From assembly GCA_002329645.1 (NCBI GenBank), contig DCTS01000050.1, forward strand, positions 6,679-36,032: DNA of 29,354 nt, written 5' to 3'. Under the pieces are notes generated by a model. That model searched no databases. It was not told the origin of the DNA and saw only the letters and a list, made by a program, of their open reading frames with translations. Below, piece after piece: positions 23,160 through 29,354 of this stretch. This DNA is from Lachnoclostridium sp. UBA1434. Its GTDB lineage: Bacteria > Bacillota > Clostridia > Lachnospirales > Lachnospiraceae. Every line of letters starts with the position of its first letter. The stretch's first letter is position 1. The translations under genes were made by a program, and so were the position numbers.

Positions 23160-24398
23160 ATGACTCATAGAGTAGTAATAACGGGAATTGGTGCGATTAC
23201 CCCGTTGGGCAATAATGCGGAGGATTTTTTTAAGGGAGTTAAGGAGGGGCGCTGCGGTATAGGCTTTATTGATGCCTTTGATACCGAGGGCTACTCCGTA
23301 AAGCTTGCTGCACAGGTCAGGGGCTTTGATCCGAAGGAATATATGGATATAAAGGAAGCCAGGAGAATGGACCGCTTTTCCCAGTTTGCCATAGCTGCAA
23401 CCCGGGAAGCCTTAAGATGTGCCGGCCTGGACCTTGAAAGTGTTGACAGGGATCGTGTCGGTGTAATTGTCGGCTCCGGAATAGGCGGCATAGACAATAT
23501 CGAGAAGGAAGCCAAGGTGCTTTTGGAAAAGGGCCCGAAAAGGATTAATCCGCTGTTTATACCTCTTATCATAACCAACATGGCAGCAGGCAACATAGCA
23601 ATAAAATTCGGAGCGCGCGGTATATGCACCAATGTAGTCACCGCATGCGCAACGGGAACCCACAGCATAGGCGAGGCATTCCGTAATATAAAGCATGGCT
23701 ACTCTGATATCATCATATCGGGCGGAACCGAGGGGTCAATAACTCCCCTGGGAGTCGCAGGCTTCTCATCCCTCATGACGCTGTCAAAAAGCACGGATCC
23801 CTTAAGGGCATCCATACCCTTTGACAAGGAAAGGGACGGCTTTGTAATGGGTGAAGGAGCAGGCATACTGATACTTGAGGAATATGAGCATGCCAAAAGG
23901 CGGGGAGCAAGGATGTATGCGGAGGTGGTAGGGTATGGCGCCACCTGTGACGCCTACCATATAACAGCGCCCTCACCGGACGGATACGGCGGGGCAAAGG
24001 CAATGACGCTTGCCATGGAGGAAGCCGGAATTACCGCAGACGACATTTCCTACGTAAATGCCCACGGAACAAGCACTCCAATAAACGACAGACTTGAAAC
24101 CATCGCAATGAAGGCTGCATTTGGCGACAAAGCATACGATATACCTGTAAGCTCCACAAAATCCATGATAGGCCATCTTCTTGGCGCTGCGGGGGCCGTA
24201 GAAGCCATAACCTGCATAAAGGCTATTGAGGAAGGCTTTATTCCTGCCACAATCGGGCTTAAGGTACCGGATGAGGAGTGCGATCTGGATTACGTGCCGC
24301 AGAACGGAAGAAATGCAAGGTTAAAGTATGTTATGTCCAATTCACTTGGATTTGGCGGTCACAATGCAACCGTAATATTCAGGAATTTGGAGGAATAG
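23160..24398 (+). CDS. fabF: Beta-ketoacyl-ACP synthase II
   Basis: FabF elongates acyl-ACP chains by condensation with malonyl-ACP. The 412 residues carry the nucleophile C163 in TACATGTHSI, and histidines H302 (NAHGTSTPIND) and H339 (SMIGHLLGAAGAVE). The C-terminal SNSLGFGGHNATVIF is standard. CAGGAGG precedes the ATG. The accB ribosome site lies within the last codons, and accB begins two bases after the stop. No fabB or fabA is present, so how unsaturated acids are made is not shown by this cluster. Confidence 0.96.
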   Translation: MTHRVVITGIGAITPLGNNAEDFFKGVKEGRCGIGFIDAFDTEGYSVKLAAQVRGFDPKEYMDIKEARRMDRFSQFAIAATREALRCAGLDLESVDRDRVGVIVGSGIGGIDNIEKEAKVLLEKGPKRINPLFIPLIITNMAAGNIAIKFGARGICTNVVTACATGTHSIGEAFRNIKHGYSDIIISGGTEGSITPLGVAGFSSLMTLSKSTDPLRASIPFDKERDGFVMGEGAGILILEEYEHAKRRGARMYAEVVGYGATCDAYHITAPSPDGYGGAKAMTLAMEEAGITADDISYVNAHGTSTPINDRLETIAMKAAFGDKAYDIPVSSTKSMIGHLLGAAGAVEAITCIKAIEEGFIPATIGLKVPDEECDLDYVPQNGRNARLKYVMSNSLGFGGHNATVIFRNLEE

Positions 24399-24400
24399 CC

Positions 24401-24970
24401 ATGGATTATAAGGCAATCATCAATCTTATGAAGGAAATGAACGACACCGACCTTACCAGGCTTGAGATAGAAGCGGACGGGGTGCGTATCAGCATGGAAA
24501 AGGCTGCCGGAAAGCCGTCAGTCGCAGAATTAGCTGATAAAGAACCCGGATATGCTTCGTTTAAGCCCGAGACTGCAGAAAGCAATATTATCAATCAGGA
24601 TAACCCTGCGGCCGGCAAAGCTAATGGCAGGGCTGGTGACAAGGCAGATAAAAAGGCCGGTGACAAGGTTGGTTACAAAGCCAATTACAAGACCGATGAA
24701 AGCATAGATGACGATGCCGGCGACAAGGCTTCGGAGTTTAAGAAGCTTACAGCACCGATGGTAGGAACCTTCTATGCGCAGCCTGCACCCGATAGGCCTC
24801 CCTATATAAAGGTGGGCGACATGGTAAAGAAGGGGCAGATAATATGCATTATAGAGGCAATGAAGCTTATGAACGAGATAGAAAGCGAGTATGACGGAGA
24901 AGTGGTGGAGGTGCTGGTTAAAAATGAGGATATGGTGGAATTCGGCCAGCCCCTGTTCCTGATTAAATGA
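24401..24970 (+). CDS. accB: Acetyl-CoA carboxylase biotin carboxyl carrier protein
   Basis: AccB carries the carboxyl group on biotin between AccC and AccA/AccD. The 189-residue protein has an N-terminal helical part (1-33), a long lysine-, glycine- and aspartate-rich linker (about 37-112, with three AGDK words and related K/D pieces), and a biotinyl domain from about 114 with the biotin lysine K155 in IEAMKLMNEI. The linker is longer and more charged than in E. coli, which has a Pro/Ala linker. GGAGG at 24389-24393 selects the ATG at 24401. A longer in-frame reading from 24278 runs within fabF and is rejected. fabZ follows after 59 bases. Confidence 0.95.
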   Translation: MDYKAIINLMKEMNDTDLTRLEIEADGVRISMEKAAGKPSVAELADKEPGYASFKPETAESNIINQDNPAAGKANGRAGDKADKKAGDKVGYKANYKTDESIDDDAGDKASEFKKLTAPMVGTFYAQPAPDRPPYIKVGDMVKKGQIICIIEAMKLMNEIESEYDGEVVEVLVKNEDMVEFGQPLFLIK

Positions 24971-25029
24971 TAACAGCTGCACCCCGGTTTGCAGCAATTA
25001 AAGGTTATATGAAAGGGGAATAAATATTT

Positions 25030-25455
25030 ATGCTTACTGTTGATGATATACAAAAAATACTGCCGCACAGGCCTCCGTTTCTTCTTATTGACAGGATTGA
25101 GGAGCTGGAGCCGGGAAAGCGTGCCGTTGGCATAAAATGCGTGACAATGAACGAACCCTTTTTTGCAGGGCATTTTCCCGGGAAGGCTGTCATGCCCGGT
25201 GTATTAATACTGGAAGCCCTGGCCCAGGCCGGAGCACTTGTAATGCTGACAGTTAAGGAGAATGCGGGGAAGCTGGTTTATTTTGGCGGAATGGATAAGG
25301 TCAGGTTCAAGCGTCAGGTTGTGCCCGGCGATGTTTTAAGGCTTGTTGTGGAGATAATTAAAAGTAAGGGCAGCTTCGGTACGGGGAATGCAGCCGCATA
25401 TGTCGGGGATCAGGCGGCAGTTGAAGCCGTATTTACATTTGCTCTCGGGGAATAA
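25030..25455 (+). CDS. fabZ: 3-hydroxyacyl-ACP dehydratase
   Basis: FabZ dehydrates 3-hydroxyacyl-ACP to the enoyl-ACP reduced by FabK. The 141-residue hot-dog-fold protein starts with DDIQKILPHRPPFLLIDRI. Its active site is H48 in GHFPGK and E62 in PGVLILEALAQ. The ribosome site AAAGGGG is about 11 bases before the ATG, somewhat long but the only candidate. accC begins 24 bases after the stop. Since no fabA is present, a FabN-like dehydratase/isomerase role is conceivable, but nothing specific in the sequence shows it. Confidence 0.94.
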   Translation: MLTVDDIQKILPHRPPFLLIDRIEELEPGKRAVGIKCVTMNEPFFAGHFPGKAVMPGVLILEALAQAGALVMLTVKENAGKLVYFGGMDKVRFKRQVVPGDVLRLVVEIIKSKGSFGTGNAAAYVGDQAAVEAVFTFALGE

Positions 25456-25479
25456 ATGGGGTGTTATGGGAGATTGGTC

Positions 25480-26832
25480 ATGTTTAGAAAAATATTGATA
25501 GCAAACCGAGGTGAAATTGCAGTCAGAATAATACGGGCCTGCAGGGAAATGGGAATTGAAACGGTTGCAGTTTATTCGGAAGCGGACAGGGAAGCGCTGC
25601 ATGTAATGCTTGCAGATGAAGCGGTCTGTATAGGACCAGCCAAGGCAAGGGACAGTTATTTAAACATGCAGAATATTGTAAGCGCAACTGTCCTTACCGG
25701 CGCACAGGCAATTCATCCCGGATTTGGATTCTTAGCGGAAAACAGTTCCTTCGCCAGAATGTGCGAGGATTGCAATATAGTTTTTATTGGACCGAACGCT
25801 GATACCATTGATATGCTTGGAAACAAATCGACAGCAAGGGATACCATGAAGAAGGCGGGCGTTCCTACCGTACCTGGCTCCGACGGGGAGATAAGAGACA
25901 TCAAGGAGGCAAGGCTTATTGCCGAGCAGATCGGATATCCCGTCATGATTAAGGCATCGGCAGGCGGAGGGGGCAAGGGAATGCGTGCGGTATATCATCC
26001 GGACTACATGGAAAATTCCCTGATGTCTGCAAGGAACGAGGCCAAGGCAGCCTTCGGTGACGACAAGATATATATAGAGAAGCTGATAGTCAATCCCAAG
26101 CATGTGGAGTTTCAGATACTTGCCGATAAATACGGCAATGTAATCCATCTTGGGGAAAGAGACTGCTCAGTACAAAGAAGGAACCAGAAGCTTTTAGAGG
26201 AATCTCCCTGTACAGCAATGACCAGGGAGCTGCGGCTTAAGATGGGCAATTCTGCGGTAAGGGCGGCAAAGGCCTCCGGATATGTCAATGCGGGAACCAT
26301 CGAGTTTTTACTTGATGCAAAGGGCAATTTCTATTTCATGGAGATGAATACCCGTATCCAGGTTGAACACCCGGTTACTGAATTTGTCACCGGTATCGAC
26401 ATCGTCAAAATGCAGCTGCGGATTGCGGCAGGCGAGCTGCTGCCTTTCTCGCAGGAGGATATCCATTTGCAGGGCCACGCGATTGAATGCCGGATCAACG
26501 CCGAAAACCCTTCCCAGGGTTTCCGCCCGTCTCCCGGAAAGATCACCAGCCTGTATATGCCCGGAGGCCCCGGTATCCGTATTGATACTTCGGTTTATTC
26601 CGGGTATGAGATCACCCCTTACTACGACTCGATGATCGCAAAGCTGATTGCATATGCGCCGACAAGAGAGGAAGCGCTGATGAAAATGCAGTGGGCACTG
26701 GCGGAATTTCTTGTCGAAGGGGTTGACACCAACATTGATTTTCAGTTAAAATTACTTCGTGACCCGGACGTCGAGTCGGCGGATTATGATATCGGCTTCC
26801 TCGGACGCAATATCGGACGGCTGACCAAATAA
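25480..26832 (+). CDS. accC: Acetyl-CoA carboxylase biotin carboxylase subunit (mosaic DNA)
   Basis: AccC carboxylates biotin on AccB using ATP and bicarbonate. The 450 residues fit the family: N-terminal KILIANRGEIAVRIIRA, the ATP-grasp glycine loop ASAGGGGKGMRAV (159-171), ERDCSVQRRNQKLLEESP (226-243), and the catalytic EMNTRIQVEHPVTE (288-301). GGGAG about eight bases before 25480 sets the start; the in-frame ATG at 25456 directly after fabZ is less likely. Odd feature: codon style changes within the gene. Of 19 arginines up to R261, 15 are AGA/AGG; from R292 (26353) onward only one of nine is. The protein itself looks intact and full length. Confidence 0.95.
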   Translation: MFRKILIANRGEIAVRIIRACREMGIETVAVYSEADREALHVMLADEAVCIGPAKARDSYLNMQNIVSATVLTGAQAIHPGFGFLAENSSFARMCEDCNIVFIGPNADTIDMLGNKSTARDTMKKAGVPTVPGSDGEIRDIKEARLIAEQIGYPVMIKASAGGGGKGMRAVYHPDYMENSLMSARNEAKAAFGDDKIYIEKLIVNPKHVEFQILADKYGNVIHLGERDCSVQRRNQKLLEESPCTAMTRELRLKMGNSAVRAAKASGYVNAGTIEFLLDAKGNFYFMEMNTRIQVEHPVTEFVTGIDIVKMQLRIAAGELLPFSQEDIHLQGHAIECRINAENPSQGFRPSPGKITSLYMPGGPGIRIDTSVYSGYEITPYYDSMIAKLIAYAPTREEALMKMQWALAEFLVEGVDTNIDFQLKLLRDPDVESADYDIGFLGRNIGRLTK

Positions 26833-26901
26833 CTTACCCGTCCGCGCCCCTTTAAACGTCACGGAAAGGAAATGTGCTGGTAAACCGGCACGGGTGAGAG
26901 T

Positions 26902-27819
26902 ATGCTTGAAGATATCTGGAAAGTCGTCCGTTCCCGGATGGATTTTGACGGGGACGGAAGCGGAAAGGCAAATGCTGCCGGCGGCGATGCCGACGGGAAG
27001 GCCAAGGCTTCCCACCGCTCCAAAATCCCGCAGAATTTGCTGTTCAAATGCCCCCGCTGCGGCAATGTGATTTTTATGGAGGAGTTCAACGCCGGGCTGA
27101 AAGTCTGCCCCAGCTGCTCCTACCATGCCCGTATCTCCTGCCAGGAACGGCTGGAACTGACGGTTGACCGCGGCAGTTTTGTCGAATACGATGAAGAGCT
27201 TTCCACCCTCAATCCGCTGGAGTTTCCGGGGTATGAGGAGAAGGTCGCTGACGCACAGGCAAAAACCGGCCTCCGTGAAGCTGTCATCACCGGGGAATGT
27301 ACCATCCGCACACGGAAATGTGTGATCATCATTATGGATTCCCGGTTTATGATGGCGTCGATGGGCTCGGTCGTCGGTGAGAAGATCACAAGGGCGTTTG
27401 AGCAGGCAACCGAAAAAGGGCTGCCGGTCGTCGCTTTCACTGCATCGGGCGGGGCCCGGATGCAGGAGGGGATCATCTCGCTGATGCAGATGGCCAAGAC
27501 TTCTGCGGCGGTGGCGCGTCATTCCGATGCGGGGCTTCTGTACATCACGGTGCTGACCGACCCGACCACCGGCGGCGTCACTGCGTCGTTTGCGTCGCTG
27601 GGGGACATCATCATCGCGGAACCCAAGGTGCTGATCGGGTTTGCCGGGCGGCGGGTCATCGAAGGGACCATCCGCCAGCGGCTGCCGGACGACTTCCAGT
27701 CGGCAGAGTTTTTGCTGGAGCATGGCTTTGTCGATATGATCGTCAGCAGGGTCAATATGCGCCGCACCCTCTCCAAGCTGCTCAAAGCCCATCTTCCTGA
27801 CCAGAAGCTGGATGTATGA
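26902..27819 (+). CDS. accD: Acetyl-CoA carboxylase carboxyltransferase beta subunit
   Basis: With AccA, this protein transfers CO2 from carboxybiotin to acetyl-CoA, giving malonyl-CoA. The 305 residues include the zinc ribbon C50-x2-C53-x15-C69-x2-C72 and the crotonase-fold carboxyltransferase domain with MGSVVGEKITRAFEQA, ASGGARMQEG and DPTTGGVTASFASLGD. Between the first helix and the zinc ribbon lies an unusual low-complexity stretch of Gly, Asp, Ala and Lys (about 15-38). GGTGAG lies close upstream of the ATG, 69 bases after accC. Its stop overlaps a possible accA ATG (ATGA at 27816). Codon use is CGN-rich (19 of 21 arginines) with no ATA, unlike the operon's 5' genes. Confidence 0.95.
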   Translation: MLEDIWKVVRSRMDFDGDGSGKANAAGGDADGKAKASHRSKIPQNLLFKCPRCGNVIFMEEFNAGLKVCPSCSYHARISCQERLELTVDRGSFVEYDEELSTLNPLEFPGYEEKVADAQAKTGLREAVITGECTIRTRKCVIIIMDSRFMMASMGSVVGEKITRAFEQATEKGLPVVAFTASGGARMQEGIISLMQMAKTSAAVARHSDAGLLYITVLTDPTTGGVTASFASLGDIIIAEPKVLIGFAGRRVIEGTIRQRLPDDFQSAEFLLEHGFVDMIVSRVNMRRTLSKLLKAHLPDQKLDV

Positions 27820-27848
27820 CAACAGAAAAAGGACAGGAGGAATTGACG

Positions 27849-28817
27849 ATGGAAGAAAACAAGCTGACCGCCTGGGAGCGGATGGAACTGATCCGCCATA
27901 AGGGACGTCCGACGGTGCGGGATTATATCCCGATGATCTTTGACGAGTTTTATGAGATGCACGGCGACCGGCTGTTCGGTGACGACGCGGCGATCGTCGG
28001 CGGCATCGCCCGGGTGCATGGCATCTCGGTGACGGTGATCGGACAGGTCAAGGGACATGACCTCGAGGAAAACAAGAAGACCAACTTCTCCTGCCCCCAC
28101 CCGGAAGGCTACCGTAAGGCACTCCGGCTGGCCAGACAGGCTGAGAAGTTCCACCGGCCGGTTATCTGCTTTATCGACACGCCAGGTGCTTTCTGCGGTG
28201 TTGCAGCCGAGGAGAGGGGACAGGGTGAGGCGATTGCCCGCAACCTGTTTGAATTTTCCCGGCTCAAAACACCGGTTATCTCGATTGTGCTGGGAGAAGG
28301 CGGTTCCGGCGGCGCACTGGCACTGGGGGTCTGCGATACGCTGGGGATGCTGGAAAATGCGGTCTACAGCGTTATCTCGCCCAGAGGGTTTGCTTCCCTT
28401 CTGTGGAAGGACGCTTCCCGTGAAAAAGAAGCCGCTGAACAGATGCACATGAAGGCGGAAGACCTCAAGGAATATGGTGTCTGTGACGTGATCATCCCGG
28501 AGGCTGCCGGCGGCGCGCATATGAACCCTGAGGTGACGGCCGGGAATATTGCAGACTTTATTTTGGATTCCCTGAAAAAATTATCCAAAAAAAGTGTTGC
28601 AAATTTATTAGAAGCACGTTATAATAAATTCAGAAAAATCGGCGTATTTGAAGAAGATATCCTCGCGGGCAGCTGCTGCGAAGAAGACGGCTGTGCTGTA
28701 GGGCTGGAAGATACGCTGCCCCAGATCGGTGAGCTTCCCGAAAGCGACGTCGTTGTCAGTACCGACGATGACGGCATGCAGGATGGTATGCAACCGGTTT
28801 CGGATGAAAATGGATGA
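27849..28817 (+). CDS. accA: Acetyl-CoA carboxylase carboxyltransferase alpha subunit
   Basis: This is the partner of AccD in the carboxyltransferase. The 322 residues carry the family landmarks DYIPMIFDEFYEMHGDR (25-41), the GHDLEENKKTNF region (69-80), CFIDTPGAFCGVAAEERGQG (107-126) and GEGGSGGALALG (149-160). AGGAGG at 27835-27840 eight bases upstream favours the ATG at 27849. The ATG at 27816, overlapping the accD stop, would add 11 residues and lacks a ribosome site, but coupling there cannot be excluded. Oddities: residues about 234-263 are encoded by a markedly AT-rich patch, and beyond the usual end (residue 270) there is a 52-residue Cys-containing, acidic tail. Confidence 0.94.
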   Translation: MEENKLTAWERMELIRHKGRPTVRDYIPMIFDEFYEMHGDRLFGDDAAIVGGIARVHGISVTVIGQVKGHDLEENKKTNFSCPHPEGYRKALRLARQAEKFHRPVICFIDTPGAFCGVAAEERGQGEAIARNLFEFSRLKTPVISIVLGEGGSGGALALGVCDTLGMLENAVYSVISPRGFASLLWKDASREKEAAEQMHMKAEDLKEYGVCDVIIPEAAGGAHMNPEVTAGNIADFILDSLKKLSKKSVANLLEARYNKFRKIGVFEEDILAGSCCEEDGCAVGLEDTLPQIGELPESDVVVSTDDDGMQDGMQPVSDENG

Positions 28818-28894
28818 TTGTAATTTCGCTTCGGTATAAGAACCCTTTATACCGGCGGATTATGATAGATGTGAATATCAAGGAGGAAATACCC

Positions 28895-29122
28895 ATGATT
28901 TTTGACAAAGTAAAAGAGATTCTGGTAGATCAGCTGGACGTTGAAGAAGAAAAGGTTACCATGGAAGCCAGCATCGTTGACGACCTCGGCGCTGACTCTC
29001 TGGACCTGGTCGACCTGGTCATGTCTCTCGAAGAGGAATTCGACGTTGAAATCCCCGACGAGCAGGTTGAAGGCATCAAAACCGTCGGCGATATCGTTAA
29101 GTATATCGAAGACAACGCCTGA
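28895..29122 (+). CDS. acpP: Acyl carrier protein (second copy)
   Basis: This is a 75-residue, strongly acidic ACP of classical type: phosphopantetheine serine in LGADSLDLVDLVMSLEEEF (about residue 36), followed by DVEIPDEQVEGIKTVGDIV and an acidic end. AAGGAGG at 28880-28886 is eight bases before the ATG; the longer in-frame reading from 28814 begins in the end of accA and has no ribosome site. It is quite different from the first ACP gene at the other end of the operon in sequence, start codon and base composition. A strong terminator follows, so it is the last gene of the block. Confidence 0.94.
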   Translation: MIFDKVKEILVDQLDVEEEKVTMEASIVDDLGADSLDLVDLVMSLEEEFDVEIPDEQVEGIKTVGDIVKYIEDNA

Positions 29123-29152
29123 TTTCATTTATCTTGATTCAGCGTGTTTTTG

Positions 29153-29197
29153 AAAGGGATGGTCTTTCTGTATGTTGCAGAAAGACTGTCCCTTTTT
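29153..29197 (+). terminator. rho-independent terminator of the fab-acc block
   Basis: Arms 29153-29170 and 29178-29195 (AAAGGGATGGTCTTTCTG with its complement) pair over 18 positions with two wobbles, around a seven-base loop, and end in TTTTT (29193-29197). It lies 31 bases after the second acpP stop. Confidence 0.92.
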
Positions 29198-29261
29198 CAC
29201 TGTCTGTCGCCGGTAGTAGTGAAAAAGATAATTTTTCGCTGTAAAATGACAGATTGACTGC

Positions 29262-29290
29262 TTGCCAGATGGTTCAGACTGTGCTATTCT
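29262..29290 (+). promoter_or_regulatory. extended -10 promoter of the right-end gene
   Basis: TTGCCA (29262-29267) and TATTCT (29285-29290) are 17 bases apart, and TGC directly before the -10 box supplies the extended -10 TGn element. Start near 29297, about 43 bases before the partial gene. Confidence 0.6.
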
Positions 29291-29339
29291 ATAACTATCT
29301 GATAAAACTTATACACTTTTGTCTGAAAGGATGGTCACA

Positions 29340-29354
29340 ATGGCAAACCCCAAT
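29340..29354 (+). CDS. partial gene start, product unknown
   Basis: Only five codons (Met-Ala-Asn-Pro-Asn) are inside the window. GAAAGGATGG lies just upstream, and the promoter and terminator context make a real gene start likely. The in-frame ATG at 29331 sits directly on the ribosome site and is less likely. Nothing can be said about function from five residues. Confidence 0.55.

Noticed and set aside
26752..27822. 356-residue open frame on the minus strand opposite accD
   Set aside because: It mirrors accD almost exactly, is Arg/His/Pro-rich, shows no family motif, and is explained by the high G+C third positions of accD. The 333-residue minus-strand frame at 27519-28520 is rejected for the same reason.

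Overview
The window reads as chromosomal DNA of an anaerobic Gram-positive clostridium, most like Lachnospiraceae. The basis is the gene set (FabK-type fatty acid synthesis under a FabT-like MarR regulator, type III glutamine synthetase, rubrerythrin, DUF1540, short clostridial LeuC), the strong AGGAGG ribosome sites and the AGG/AGA arginine and ATA isoleucine codon habit. No rRNA, tRNA, CRISPR array, transposase, integrase or phage gene was seen. It is mostly core metabolism with a few accessory insertions.

Layout. 1-75 is a 32-bp tandem repeat. 140-1917 is leuC-leuD (leucine synthesis). 2048-3579 holds three small unrelated genes: a half-size EamA transporter, a LysM protein with a duplicated helical domain, and a DUF1540 Cys protein too short for ordinary ORF calling. 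3735-5432 (minus) is a phosphate transporter with its PhoU-like DUF47 partner, separated from the plus-strand genes by a bidirectional terminator. 5770-9157 is ilvD-ilvB (valine/isoleucine/leucine). 9310-11600 is serC-serA behind a perfect consensus promoter. A membrane chemoreceptor is then followed 4 bases later by a DUF1015 gene. 14661-18238 carries rubrerythrin, a DUF624 membrane protein and glnN. 18376-18568 is a 12-bp minisatellite.

18758-29122 is a complete type II fatty acid synthesis and acetyl-CoA carboxylase operon: fabT, fabH, acpP, fabK, fabD, fabG, fabF, accB, fabZ, accC, accD, accA, and then a second acpP. A TTGACA-17-TATATT promoter is overlapped by a perfect 21-bp FabT-type palindrome, so the operon is probably repressed by its own first gene when long acyl-ACP accumulates. 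AccABCD makes malonyl-CoA, FabD loads it on ACP, FabH primes, FabF elongates, and FabG, FabZ and FabK complete each cycle.

The most notable signal is a change of DNA style inside accC at about 26.26-26.42 kb. Upstream is AGG/ATA-rich. Downstream (the end of accC, accD, accA, the second acpP and the right end) is G+C-richer, uses CGN arginine codons and shows no ATA codon in accD or accA. The reading frame and gene order stay intact and the switch falls at the conserved biotin carboxylase motif. This is either a homologous replacement with DNA from another clostridium or a chimeric assembly join, and the sequence alone cannot decide between them.
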